DNA of 47,608 bases, taken from an uncultured delta proteobacterium (GTDB lineage Bacteria; Myxococcota; Myxococcia; Myxococcales; 40CM-4-68-19). The position numbers and the translations under genes were made by a program. Shown here piece after piece: positions 1 to 9,327 of the stretch (within the stretch, counting starts at the first letter, position 1; every line of letters begins with the position of its first letter). Under the pieces are notes generated by a model. The model was given only the letters and a program-made list of their open reading frames with translations. It made no database searches and was not told the DNA's origin. Location: the NCBI GenBank assembly GCA_903911145.1, contig CAIWCD010000022.1, positions 1 through 47,608 of the forward strand. Reading direction: 5' to 3'.

Positions 1-1
1 C

Positions 2-697
2 TCGGCGGAGGATCTCGACATCATCCTCGGGCCCGAGCGCTACTACGCGGAGACGGCGGAGCGCACGGAAGTTCCGGGCGTGGCGACGGGCCTTGCGTGG
101 ACGGCGGCGGGCGGCGATCTGCTCTTCATCGAAGCGACGAAGATGCAGGGCAAGGGCGGGCTGACGCTGACGGGCCAGCTCGGCGACGTGATGAAGGAGT
201 CCTGCCAGGCGGCGATGAGCTACACGCGCAACAAGGCGGTGAAGCTCGGCATCGATCCGCGCTTCCTCGACAAGCAGGACATCCACATCCACTTCCCGGC
301 GGGCGCGATCCCGAAGGACGGGCCGAGCGCGGGCGTGACGATCTTCACTGCGCTCACTAGCTTGCTCACGGGAATACGCGTGCGTGGCGATGTGGCGATG
401 ACGGGCGAGGCGACGCTGCGAGGGCTGGTGCTGCCGGTCGGCGGCATCAAGGAGAAGGTCCTCGCTGCTCACCGCGCAGGCATCAAGCGGGTGATCATGC
501 CGGAGCGCTGCAAGAAGGATCTCGTCGACGTGCCGGAGCAGGCGAAGCGCGAGATGGAGTTCATCTTCGTCCACTCGATGGACGAGGTGCTCGCGGCGGC
601 GATGGAAGAGAATCCGTTCGAGCGCGCGGCGAAGCTGCCGCCGATCCCGGAAGACGGCGTGAAGACGGATGAGAAGGCGCCGGAGATCCGCGCCTAG
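2..697 (+). CDS. lon: Lon protease, C-terminal proteolytic domain (5' truncated by window edge)
   Basis: ATP-dependent serine protease of the cytoplasm that degrades misfolded and regulatory proteins. Only the last 231 residues are in the window; the reading frame is open back to base 2. The residues present match the Lon S16 peptidase domain: the catalytic Ser sits in the motif PKDGPSAG (Ser codon at 326-328) and the catalytic Lys in [17 protein letters not shown], together forming the Ser-Lys dyad. The segment [17 protein letters not shown] at the visible start is the usual linker before the protease domain. The C-terminus has a short Pro/Lys/Glu-rich tail. A strong hairpin terminator and a large inverted repeat follow the stop codon. 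Identification is secure; the AAA+ half is outside the window. Confidence 0.97.
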   Translation, partial: SAEDLDIILGPERYYAETAERTEVPGVATGLAWTAAGGDLLFIEATKMQGKGGLTLTGQLGDVMKESCQAAMSYTRNKAVKLGIDPRFLDKQDIHIHFPAGAIPKDGPSAGVTIFTALTSLLTGIRVRGDVAMTGEATLRGLVLPVGGIKEKVLAAHRAGIKRVIMPERCKKDLVDVPEQAKREMEFIFVHSMDEVLAAAMEENPFERAAKLPPIPEDGVKTDEKAPEIRA

Positions 698-727
698 AGC
701 GGGTTTGCGCGATCGAGCTGCACCAGG

Positions 728-752
728 GAGCCTCCCGAACGGGGGGCTCTTT
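728..752 (+). terminator. Intrinsic terminator after lon
   Basis: A GC-rich hairpin with arms GAGCC and GGCTC, extended inward by CCC/GGG around a GAAC loop with one unpaired base on each side, is followed by TTTG. It lies 31 bases after the lon stop codon. A diverged copy of this hairpin is found at 1829-1850. Confidence 0.75.
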
Positions 753-773
753 GCGTTTGGGGCGGTCGCTGGA

Positions 774-854
774 CCTGATCGCTTTTTCCGTGCTCGCTGC
801 TCACAAAGCCGCGAGGGCTTTGTTCCGCGGCTGCGCGCGCAAAAAGCGATCAGG
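774..854 (+). repeat. Structured inverted repeat, type B copy 1 (lon 3' region)
   Basis: The arms CCTGATCGCTTTTT (774-787) and AAAAAGCGATCAGG (841-854) pair perfectly over 14 bases. Beyond the right arm comes an extra C, then TCC, two mismatches and CGACC, which continue the pairing with the left flank. Inside lies a second perfect hairpin, CAAAGCC (804-810) and GGCTTTG (816-822), with loop GCGAG. The strands between the stems read CCGTGCTCGCT on the left and CTGCGCGC on the right. The element at 20995-21094 has the same plan with different stem sequences. Its function is unknown; a 3'-end RNA structure or a miniature mobile repeat are both possible. Confidence 0.8.
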
Positions 855-1165
855 CTCCGCCGACCTCGAGGCGTCGAGTGGGGTGGTCGGCTTGTGATGC
901 CGTCGGATGCGCAACGGGGGACCGAGTAACTGCACATCGCGGGTGTCGGCATGCGGCGATTTTAGATTGGTCGTACATCCAATCTATGAAAGGGCAGCGG
1001 GGAGCGAGGGGGATCGTCGGGTGCGCCTTGATCCTTCTCCTGCGGGCTCAGCGTTCAGTCGTGGTGCTTCGCGATTGTATGAAGGCTCGTGACGGAATCC
1101 GTGGCGGGTCCCAAACCATGGGTTACGGGTGGCTCATCTCGAGCTGCCCATGAATGGAGCGTTCC
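855..1165. other. Gene-free stretch upstream of the first lipoprotein
   Basis: No convincing gene is seen between the inverted repeat and the lipoprotein start. Short open frames here lack a ribosome-binding site and have the composition of chance frames in GC-rich DNA. The only clear structure is the AT-rich palindrome at 963-986. The promoter of the lipoprotein gene is presumably in this stretch, but no single match is good enough to place it. Confidence 0.5.
963..986. promoter_or_regulatory. AT-rich inverted repeat, possible operator
   Basis: TAGATTGG (963-970) and CCAATCTA (979-986) are perfect 8-base inverted repeats separated by 8 bases. The site stands out as AT-rich in GC-rich surroundings and lies about 180 bases upstream of the lipoprotein start. 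The symmetry and spacing suit binding by a dimeric regulator. No T-tract follows, so a terminator is unlikely. The role is inferred only. Confidence 0.4.
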
Positions 1166-1729
1166 ATGGCTTACCGTTGCAGCGCGACTTTCGGGTCCTG
1201 GCAGCCAGTCGTCTCGTCGGTCTTCGGTGCGCTCGCGATGACCATCGTAGCGTCGCTCTTTGCGGCATGCTCGAGTGACCCGAAGACGGCGGGGTGCACG
1301 GTCGCGAACTGCACACTGCTCGAGGAGACCTGCCAGCGAGATGTCTTGGGGGACGGGACGGACACCTGCCTGGGGTTGTTTGTGCACGACCACCTACTGA
1401 ATCAGGTTGGTCCGGTGCCGGGAGTCACGGGCTGCGTGCAGGGTTGTATCGCCACCGGTGAGGGCGAAGCGCTCGATTGCATGGCGAGTCGGAGCGATCT
1501 CGACGCGGGCCCGGACGCCAATCACCTGTACTGCACAGCAGCGGCCGCCGCCTGCCTCCCCAGCTTGGAGACGACGTCGGCTCAATCGTCATGCAGCTTG
1601 GCTTGCATCCAGGCGAATCAGACCTGCTCATCCACCTGTCCGACGACGTCGTGGACCGCGTGCCTCGACTGCGCCACGCCGTGCCGTGTCGCGGAGTTCA
1701 ACTGCCTCAAGGCCTGTCCTGCGCAGTAG
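1166..1729 (+). CDS. Cysteine-rich lipoprotein, paralogue 1
   Basis: A secreted lipoprotein of 187 residues with no recognised function. The N-terminus is hydrophobic and ends in a lipobox-like LFAAC followed by SSDPKTAGC. The mature part is very rich in cysteine, with spaced motifs such as CTVANCTLLEETC, CVQGC, CSLAC and CLDCATPC, suggesting a small disulfide-bonded fold outside the cytoplasm. An ATG at 1154 would add four residues; the 1166 start aligns with the start of the second copy at 1948. The two proteins share the order of cysteines, DAGP in the middle, and the endings CLKACPAQ and CLSACPTVP, so they are tandem paralogues. A copy of the lon terminator lies between them. Confidence 0.75.
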   Translation: MAYRCSATFGSWQPVVSSVFGALAMTIVASLFAACSSDPKTAGCTVANCTLLEETCQRDVLGDGTDTCLGLFVHDHLLNQVGPVPGVTGCVQGCIATGEGEALDCMASRSDLDAGPDANHLYCTAAAAACLPSLETTSAQSSCSLACIQANQTCSSTCPTTSWTACLDCATPCRVAEFNCLKACPAQ

Positions 1730-1777
1730 CGATTCGCGATCGAGTTTCTCCGACCCGGCGAACGTGGGTGGAAGCAC

Positions 1778-1857
1778 GGGAGATCCGCGCCCAGAGCTTG
1801 GTTGCGCGATTCCGCCGATCGCACGAGGGCCTCCCGAACGGAGGCTCTTTGTGTTTC
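1778..1857 (+). repeat. Duplicated lon tail and terminator
   Basis: This stretch resembles 680-760, the end of lon and its terminator. Both carry GGAGATCCGCGCC, then AGAGC, a GGTTGCGCGAT-like or GGTTTGCGCGAT-like segment, CCTCCCGAACGG and GGCTCTTTG followed by GTTT. In lon these bases encode the last residues (EIRA) and the stop; here the stop codon position reads CAG and no coding is apparent. The likeness indicates that one duplication copied the lon 3' end, its terminator and the lipoprotein gene together. Confidence 0.7.
1829..1850 (+). terminator. Intrinsic terminator after lipoprotein paralogue 1
   Basis: GCCTCC (1829-1834) and GGAGGC (1840-1845) pair around loop CGAAC, followed by TCTTT. 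It is the counterpart of the lon terminator at 728-752 and lies about 100 bases after the lipoprotein stop codon. Confidence 0.65.
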
Positions 1858-1910
1858 GCGCGCATGCTTCATGACGGAAAACGCGGCGCGACCCAAATCA
1901 AGAAGCACGA

Positions 1911-1929
1911 GCGGCCCATCCCGGGCCGC
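1911..1929 (+). other. GC-rich hairpin in the leader of lipoprotein paralogue 2
   Basis: GCGGCCC (1911-1917) and GGGCCGC (1923-1929) pair perfectly around a 5-base loop, 18 bases before the ATG at 1948. With no T-tract it is more likely a leader structure than a terminator. It may affect translation of the lipoprotein; this is inference. Confidence 0.4.
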
Positions 1930-1947
1930 GCTCCTCGGAGTCTCCCC

Positions 1948-2499
1948 ATGGCCTCTCGTCGCAGCGCGAACTTTCTGTCGCGGTCCTCATTCGTCTCGTC
2001 GCTCCGCTGCGTGGTCATGCTCTGGGCTTCCATCGGGGCAACGCTCTTGTCGGACTGCTCGAGCGGTTCGAAGACGAGCGGCTGCACGCTCGCCAACTGC
2101 GCGGTGATGAACGCCTCGTGCCACCTGGATCTGCAGGGCAACGGCTTTCAGTTCTGCTCGTCGACAGTCGGCCGACTCCATCCAGATGCCGGCATCCCAA
2201 CGGAGCCGTATGCCGGCTGCGTTCAAGCCTGCATCAAAGATGGCCTCGGCGACCTCGTCGAGTGCCTGGCGAGCCAGACCGAACCCGATGCGGGACCGGC
2301 CTGCGCTGCCGCGACCGACAGCTGCGCCCCTGCCGCAGGGCAACCGCCGCAAGCGTCATGCGCCAGCGCGTGCGGGACGGCAGCGGACAACTGCACGTCG
2401 GTCTGTTCGAACGCCTCTTGGGATCCATGCATGGAGTGCGCGAGCAGTTGCTTCGCTGCGCAAATGAACTGCCTCAGCGCATGCCCAACGGTGCCATAG
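1948..2499 (+). CDS. Cysteine-rich lipoprotein, paralogue 2
   Basis: A secreted cysteine-rich lipoprotein of 183 residues, clearly related to its upstream neighbour at 1166-1729. The start was placed at ATG 1948 because MASRRSANF aligns with MAYRCSATF of the first copy, even at the DNA level; the frame is open further upstream but through non-coding sequence. The signal region LWASIGATLLSDC ends in a Cys that would be lipidated if the atypical LSDC box is accepted. The mature protein has CTLANCAVMNASC, CVQAC, CASACGTAADNC and CMECASSC. The function is unknown. The GH44 gene converges from the other strand 29 bases after the stop. Confidence 0.72.
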   Translation: MASRRSANFLSRSSFVSSLRCVVMLWASIGATLLSDCSSGSKTSGCTLANCAVMNASCHLDLQGNGFQFCSSTVGRLHPDAGIPTEPYAGCVQACIKDGLGDLVECLASQTEPDAGPACAAATDSCAPAAGQPPQASCASACGTAADNCTSVCSNASWDPCMECASSCFAAQMNCLSACPTVP

Positions 2500-2503
2500 G
2501 GAT

Positions 2504-2521
2504 GCGCCTCCGGAGCGGCGC
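2504..2521. terminator. Bidirectional hairpin between convergent genes
   Basis: GCGCC (2504-2508) and GGCGC (2517-2521) pair around the 8-base self-complementary centre. It fills the short gap between the stop codons of the second lipoprotein gene and the GH44 gene, so it could end transcription from both sides. There is no T-tract. Confidence 0.45.
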
Positions 2522-2528
2522 CTGTGCG

Positions 2529-4964
2529 TTACTCCAGCACCACGCAACTGACGCTCATGGCCGGCAGCGAGACGGTCGTGCCGTTGTAGCTCGTGAGCGT
2601 CGAGGCCGACGAGACGAGCTTGGGCGTCACGGTGCTGCCCGACTGGTTAGCCTTGGTGATCTGCCAGACCGTCTGCGTCTGCATCTGCTGCGTGTGGTGG
2701 ATGAGCAGGCGCGCGACGTGCGAGCTCGTGTCGCGGTTGATCAGCACCGTGATGAGCTTCTCGGGGTGTCCCGCGTTCATGCTCGCGTAGGCCGAGACGA
2801 GCGCGAGGTTGCTCGAGGTGGCCGAGATGCTGGTGTCTCCGAATGTGCTGCCGCTGCCGTCGTAGTTGCGGAAGATGCGGAACGCGCCCGACGTGAAGCT
2901 CTCGTCGGCGAGGAGCGGCCAGTAGGCGGCGGAGTCGATGCCCTGTGCGCCGAAGATGCCGAGCGAGTCGGCCTCGGCGATTGCGCCGGAGATGTCGTCG
3001 CCGCCGCCGTGGCTGTACTCGGAGAGCGACAGGCGCGTGCCCGGAAATGACGCGGCGATCTTCCCGAGCATGCGCGGGAGCAGATTGATCGCGGCGCCGT
3101 TCGTCGAGTCCTGCGTGATCCAGCTGGTCTCGACGTAGCTCGAGTCGTAGAGCGAGCGCGGGGCCTGCACGCGCGCGGCCTGCACGGTTGCCGTGTCGTT
3201 GGCCGCGATGACGCGCACGCCGCCGCCCGTGGCCTCCGAGTACCAGTGCAGATCGAGCGCATTGAGCAATCGACGGCCCTGGGCGCGGCTTTCCGCTTCC
3301 ATCGTCGACAGATAGGTCGAGATGAAGTCGCGGCCGTTCGCATCGCTCGCGTTCTGAAATGTGACAAATCCAGACCATCCGTAACTCACCGGTCCGTGGA
3401 TGAGAGCGGTGGCCGCGACGTCCCTGAGTGCGCTGGCCGCGCCGATGCTCTTGTCGAACAGCTCCGCGTACGTCACTGCGCTCTTCTCGATCTCCGCGTG
3501 CGACGTGCTCCAGAGATCCGGCTCGTTGTCGAGCGAGAAGCGTAAGCTCGAGGCGCCGCTCCAGTTCGTCGCGAGCGCGTGCGCGAACTCGTCGTTGAAG
3601 ACGCGGCCGTCGGTGAGGTCCGGCGTGAGTGAAAGCGAATCGGCCTTGCGGGGCGCGGTCGGGAAGAAGCGCTTGCTGTTCGGCGCGGTCGTCTCCACGA
3701 CGCCGTTCTCGTCGGCAGCGACCCACCCCTGGATCGGAATCGTGACGAGGATGGATGCATTCGCGTTCGCTGCGCTGTTGATGCTCGCGACCAGTGCACC
3801 CGCCGGAAGGCTGCCTCCGCCGAGGTAGTTGTCGTTCTCGAAGTTGAAATCGCTGCCCGCGTTGGAGGCGTTCGTCTCCCAGTTGTAGGCGGTCCATCGA
3901 TTTCCTCCGCGCCGCAGCAGCGTGGTGCCCGGCGCCGAATTCGCGATGGTATCAGCGTTATATCCGTAGATATCCGGTGATATCAGGTGAGCGGCCGCGC
4001 CGGAGTCGATGGTCAGCACGACATCGCCGCTTCCCGGGTCGAGTGGCGTCAGCGGTTGCGCCGCGACCACCGCGACGGAGATTTGCCGCGAAGCGCTCCC
4101 GGCCGCGCCAGTGGCGGTCAGCGTGTAGGTCGTCGTCTGCTGCGGCGAGACCGTCTGCGTGCCGCTCGCGCTCACCTGTCCGACTCCGCTGATCGAAATC
4201 GCGGAGGCGTTGACCACCGTCCAGCGCAGCGTGGTGGAGTTGCCGCGGGATATCGAGGAACTATCGATGGCGAGCTGTTCAACCAGCGGAGCCGGGGTGC
4301 TCGGACGCACCGTGATGCTCGCTGGAAGCGTGATGCTGCTCTGGCCATCGGTCGCAGTGAGCAGATAGGTCGTGCTGGCGGTGGGGCTGACCTGCACGCT
4401 CGCGCCGGTGATGGTCTGCGCAGAGCCGCCGATCTGCTGAAGTGACAGATGGGTCGCATTTGTCACATCCCACGAGAGCGTCGTGCTCGCGCCGGGAGAG
4501 ATGGCGACGGGCGAGGCGGAGAAGCGCGAGACGACGAGGCCGCTGCCGGCATCGACTGTCCCTCCATCGCTGCCGCCGTCAGGAGCGCCCGCATCGCTGC
4601 TGCCGGCGTCGAACGGGCCCGCGTCGCCGATCGGTACGGTCACAGTGGCGAGCGCGAAGGCTGCGAGATCGACCTCGACTGCGGCGCGCACGGTGAACGT
4701 CCCGCCCGCTTCTGGCGCGGTGTAGAGGCCGGTCGGGCTGATGGTTCCAGCGCCGAGCGGTGCGAGCGACCAGGCCACACGAGTGTCCGGAGTGCCCGAA
4801 ACCTGCGCGACGAACTGCTGCTGCGCGCCAGGGTCGAGCGTGACGTTGATCGGCGAGATGGTGATGGTCGGCAGCGTCAGCGGCGTCACCTTGCAGGCCG
4901 TGAGCGAGGCGAGCGCGACGAGGCCGCAGAATGAGAAGATGGACCGGAATTGAGCGACGAGCAT
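2529..4964 (-). CDS. Glycoside hydrolase family 44 lipoprotein with Ig-like domains
   Basis: Secreted endoglucanase or xyloglucanase-type enzyme of 811 residues, probably attached to the outer membrane by lipid. The start is ATG 4964, preceded by GGAGG at good spacing; a GTG six codons upstream lacks this. The signal peptide ends in the lipobox LTAC. Three Ig-like or bacterial surface domains follow (about residues 30-110, 140-220 and 225-300), with an Asp/Gly/Ser-rich linker after the first. The catalytic part from about residue 310 has GGNRWTAYNWETNASNAGSD, typical of GH44. The likely acid/base is Glu481 in LDNEPDLW and the nucleophile Glu649 in LSEYSHGGG. It acts on beta-1,4-glucans of plant or microbial origin by family knowledge; the exact substrate cannot be read from sequence. 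Confidence 0.88.
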   Translation of the reverse strand: MLVAQFRSIFSFCGLVALASLTACKVTPLTLPTITISPINVTLDPGAQQQFVAQVSGTPDTRVAWSLAPLGAGTISPTGLYTAPEAGGTFTVRAAVEVDLAAFALATVTVPIGDAGPFDAGSSDAGAPDGGSDGGTVDAGSGLVVSRFSASPVAISPGASTTLSWDVTNATHLSLQQIGGSAQTITGASVQVSPTASTTYLLTATDGQSSITLPASITVRPSTPAPLVEQLAIDSSSISRGNSTTLRWTVVNASAISISGVGQVSASGTQTVSPQQTTTYTLTATGAAGSASRQISVAVVAAQPLTPLDPGSGDVVLTIDSGAAAHLISPDIYGYNADTIANSAPGTTLLRRGGNRWTAYNWETNASNAGSDFNFENDNYLGGGSLPAGALVASINSAANANASILVTIPIQGWVAADENGVVETTAPNSKRFFPTAPRKADSLSLTPDLTDGRVFNDEFAHALATNWSGASSLRFSLDNEPDLWSTSHAEIEKSAVTYAELFDKSIGAASALRDVAATALIHGPVSYGWSGFVTFQNASDANGRDFISTYLSTMEAESRAQGRRLLNALDLHWYSEATGGGVRVIAANDTATVQAARVQAPRSLYDSSYVETSWITQDSTNGAAINLLPRMLGKIAASFPGTRLSLSEYSHGGGDDISGAIAEADSLGIFGAQGIDSAAYWPLLADESFTSGAFRIFRNYDGSGSTFGDTSISATSSNLALVSAYASMNAGHPEKLITVLINRDTSSHVARLLIHHTQQMQTQTVWQITKANQSGSTVTPKLVSSASTLTSYNGTTVSLPAMSVSCVVLE

Positions 4965-5008
4965 GCGGACCTCCGGACGCACTCTGGCCGCGCTCTGCTC
5001 TGCGCGCC

Positions 5009-5018
5009 ATCAATTGAT
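5009..5018. promoter_or_regulatory. Palindrome in the GH44 divergent promoter region
   Basis: ATCAATTGAT is a perfect 10-base palindrome in the 160-base gap between the divergent GH44 and helical-repeat genes, about 45 bases upstream of the GH44 start. It may be a regulator site for either gene. No clear -35/-10 pair could be assigned. Confidence 0.35.
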
Positions 5019-5124
5019 CCGGTAGAGCCGCCCGTGTCTCTCCACCGTCCACGCTGCGTCGTGTCGTTGCTGCGCCCGCGCCTCTTTGGTACGACGACCC
5101 GCTTTCCACCCGTTCGAGGTCGAC

Positions 5125-6000
5125 ATGAACCGTCTGCGTCCGCTGGTCGTGACATCGCTGCTTCTCTGCTCCGCGGCAGTCTCCGCGCAGACTCCGTCTG
5201 CCCCGGCCGCCGCTCCCGCAGCCGCTCCCACAGCCGCTCCCGCTGCTGCAGCGCCGGCGGCTCCAGTCGCTCCTGCTGCTCCTGCTGCTCCCGCGGCCGC
5301 GCCCATCGCGGCTCCGGCGGCCGATGCCAAGGCAAACTGGATCGCGCGCTTCGACGAGCTCTACCTGCGCCGCGACGAAAATGCGGCGCTCAAGGAGATG
5401 TACAAGTTGGTGAAGGACGAGCTCGCCGCGCGCGAAGGCAGTTACGACGGTTGGTGGCGCAAGGCGCTGCTCGACTGCTGGCAGGCCAACGGAATGATGG
5501 ACGGAAGCGAGCTGAAGGCCTCGGTCGGCAAGCAGTGCTGGGACGCGGGCGAGAAGGCCGTCGCGATCAATGCCGACGATGTGCATGGGCAGTATTGGGC
5601 GACGGTGGGTATGGGCCTCTACAGCGAAGGGCTCGGCATCCTGAGCGCGCTCGGGCAGGGCATCGAGGGCAAGTTCAAGAACCGCGTCGGGCTCGCGATC
5701 AAGCTGGACAAGAACTATCTCGATGGTGGGCCGACAATGCTCGCGGGCCGCTTCTACTGGAAGCTGCCGTGGCCGAAGCGCGATCTCGATCAGTCGAAGA
5801 CGTTGCTCAACGAGACGCTCGCGGCGCATCCGAACAATCTGCGCGCCAAGCTGTTCCTCGCTGACACGCTCTGGACGGACGGCAAGAAGGATGAGGCGAA
5901 GGCGCTGATCGCGCAGGTGCTCTCGGCGCAGCTCGGGCCGGACAAGCCGGATGATCGGCGCAATCAAGCCCAGGCGAAGAAGTGGCTCGACAGCCACTAG
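5125..6000 (+). CDS. Secreted protein with Ala/Pro linker and TPR-like helical domain
   Basis: A 291-residue exported protein. ATG 5125 follows GAGGT at correct spacing and begins MNRLRPLVVTSLLLCSAAVSA, a classical signal peptide ending near AVSAQT. A low-complexity Ala/Pro stretch of about 50 residues leads into a helical domain that looks like tetratricopeptide-type repeats. These include WWRKALLDCWQANG, CWDAGEKAVAINADDVHGQYW and LLNETLAAHPNNLRAKLFLADTLWTDGKKDEAKAL. The arrangement somewhat resembles the TRAP-transporter T-component family, which also has helical repeats and sits in the periplasm, but no transporter gene is adjacent. It is most likely a periplasmic scaffold or binding protein; the function is not known. 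A large inverted repeat starts 4 bases after the stop. Confidence 0.75.
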   Translation: MNRLRPLVVTSLLLCSAAVSAQTPSAPAAAPAAAPTAAPAAAAPAAPVAPAAPAAPAAAPIAAPAADAKANWIARFDELYLRRDENAALKEMYKLVKDELAAREGSYDGWWRKALLDCWQANGMMDGSELKASVGKQCWDAGEKAVAINADDVHGQYWATVGMGLYSEGLGILSALGQGIEGKFKNRVGLAIKLDKNYLDGGPTMLAGRFYWKLPWPKRDLDQSKTLLNETLAAHPNNLRAKLFLADTLWTDGKKDEAKALIAQVLSAQLGPDKPDDRRNQAQAKKWLDSH

Positions 6001-6003
6001 TAC

Positions 6004-6131
6004 GCCGCAGCGCTCCGGGGGTGGTGGCCGTGCTCGGACATGCATCCGCGGCTGGCGTCCGCGCTCGCTGCGGGGAATGGTGCGGCCGCTCCTGAACTGC
6101 GCGCGGCCACCACACCCGGCAGCGCCGCGGC
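6004..6131 (+). repeat. Structured inverted repeat, type A copy 1
   Basis: The left arm (6004-6029) and right arm (6105-6131) are complementary over about 25 base pairs, with one or two mismatches and one extra C on the right strand after GGCCACCACACCCGG. Next to the arms are the conserved strands GTGCTCGGACATGCATCCGC on the left and GCCGCTCCTGAACTGCGCGC on the right. The same two strands occur at 30409-30537, where the outer stem has a different but still paired sequence. GCGGC and GCCGC allow a short inner stem. It starts 4 bases after the stop codon of the TPR-like gene. Confidence 0.82.
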
Positions 6132-6177
6132 TTCCTCGTGATCGATTCCGAACAAGAACAAGAAGAGAGGGGATGTC

Positions 6178-8004
<1,827 letters not shown>

Positions 8005-8012
8005 AGCGCGCA

Positions 8013-8033
8013 AGGCCGCGCCCAGTGCGGACG
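8013..8033. repeat. Short interspersed repeat, copy 1
   Basis: A 21-base sequence with the palindromic core CCGCGCCCAGTGCGG sits between the convergent acyl-CoA synthetase and hutI genes and could act there as a shared terminator. The same 21 bases occur at 26136-26156 inside a gene. Related 18-base copies are at 12060-12077 and, on the other strand, 15086-15103. Confidence 0.5.
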
Positions 8034-8039
8034 GGAGCG

Positions 8040-9308
8040 CTACGCGAGGCAGCGCAGCGCGGGCTCATCGCGACGATCGAGCACGATGCGTCCTTCGCGA
8101 ATCACCACGCGCGCATGCTCGACGCCCGCGTGCCACGCGAGATGATCTGCGCCCTCCGCCGCGAAGAGCACGAGGTCCGCGCGCAGGCCCACTTCGAGGC
8201 GTCCTCGATCGTCGAGTCGCAGCGCACGGGCCGCGCCTCGCGTGCAGGCGTAGAGCGCCTGCGCAGGCGTGAAGCCCGCGAGCAGACAGGCAGATGCGAG
8301 CAGCATCGAGACCCCTTCGATGCGCTGCGTCCCCGGATTGATGTTGCTCGCGAGCGCCACCGTCGCGCCCGCGCGCAGAAAGAGCGGTGCCTGCGCGGGC
8401 GTCTTCTCGCGCAGAGTCCAGGCCGCGAGCGGCAACAGAACCGCAGTGCAGTCCGCGCGCGCCATCGCTTCGGCTCCGGCGAGATCAGTGCGCTCGAGAT
8501 GATCCGCGCTCGCGCAATTCAGTCGCGCCGCGAGCTGCGCGCCGCCACCTGCGCTGAGCTGATCGGCATGCAGATGCGGAACCAGCGAAACGCGCGCGCC
8601 CGCCTCCAGCGCGGCCGCGCACTCCTCTTGCGTAAACGCCCCTGTCTCGCAGAATGCATCGCAGCCGCGCGCGAGCCCCGTGCGCGCAGCCTCGGGCGTC
8701 AGCTCTTCGATGACCGCGCGAATCCAATCCTCGCGCGCGATGCCTTCGGGAACGGCGTGCAGTCCGAGCAGCGTGGGCACGACGTCGCAACCCGCGCCCA
8801 TGGCGGCCGCGCGGATGAGGCGCAGCATCCGCAGCTCTTCCGCGACCGAGAGTCCGTAGCCGCTCTTCACCTCGACCGTGGTCACACCGCCGAGGAGAAG
8901 TCGCGCAAGCCGCTCCTGCATCGAGAGGACGAGCTGCTCGTCAGACGCAGCGCGGACCGCGCGCACCGTGGCCCGGATGCCGCCGCCTCGCTGTGCGATC
9001 TCGAGATAGCTCGCGCCCGCGAGACGCTGCGCATGCTCGCCCGAGCGATCGCCGGCGAAGAGAAGATGCGTGTGCGGATCGATGAGGCCGGGCGCAAGCA
9101 TCATGCCCTGCGCGTCGAGCTGCAGCGCGATGTCCGCGTACGCGCGCGGGAGCTGCGCGTCAGGCCCAAGCCAGGCGATCTTGCCGTCGGCGACAACGAG
9201 CGCACCGTCTTCGAGCAGCGCGAGCGGGCCATCTCCGGGCTCCGCCTGCACGCCGAGCATGGTGGCGATGCGGGCGTGTCGAATAACCATCGCGGCGACG
9301 TCGTTCAC
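8040..9308 (-). CDS. hutI: Imidazolonepropionase
   Basis: Hydrolyses 4-imidazolone-5-propanoate to N-formimino-L-glutamate, the third step of histidine breakdown, in the cytoplasm. The 422-residue protein belongs to the amidohydrolase superfamily: metal-binding HTH in PGLIDPHTHLLFAGDR, substrate-binding SGYGLS, LLGLHAVP, HLHADQ and the late TVALASNINPGT motif are all present. The chosen start is GTG 9308, 19 bases after the hutU stop on the same strand; ATG 9290 is an alternative that would remove six residues. It forms an operon with hutU. Codon use differs sharply from hutU: no TTA leucine codons are seen here. No hutH or hutG is in the window, so the rest of the pathway must be elsewhere. 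Confidence 0.94.
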   Translation of the reverse strand: MNDVAAMVIRHARIATMLGVQAEPGDGPLALLEDGALVVADGKIAWLGPDAQLPRAYADIALQLDAQGMMLAPGLIDPHTHLLFAGDRSGEHAQRLAGASYLEIAQRGGGIRATVRAVRAASDEQLVLSMQERLARLLLGGVTTVEVKSGYGLSVAEELRMLRLIRAAAMGAGCDVVPTLLGLHAVPEGIAREDWIRAVIEELTPEAARTGLARGCDAFCETGAFTQEECAAALEAGARVSLVPHLHADQLSAGGGAQLAARLNCASADHLERTDLAGAEAMARADCTAVLLPLAAWTLREKTPAQAPLFLRAGATVALASNINPGTQRIEGVSMLLASACLLAGFTPAQALYACTRGAARALRLDDRGRLEVGLRADLVLFAAEGADHLAWHAGVEHARVVIREGRIVLDRRDEPALRCLA

Positions 9309-9327
9309 TGGAACTCTCGCTCTCGCG

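Noticed and set aside
1912-1930. The hairpin before the second lipoprotein as a terminator of the first
   Set aside because: There is no T-tract and it lies only 18 bases before a start codon, while a better terminator is at 1829-1850.
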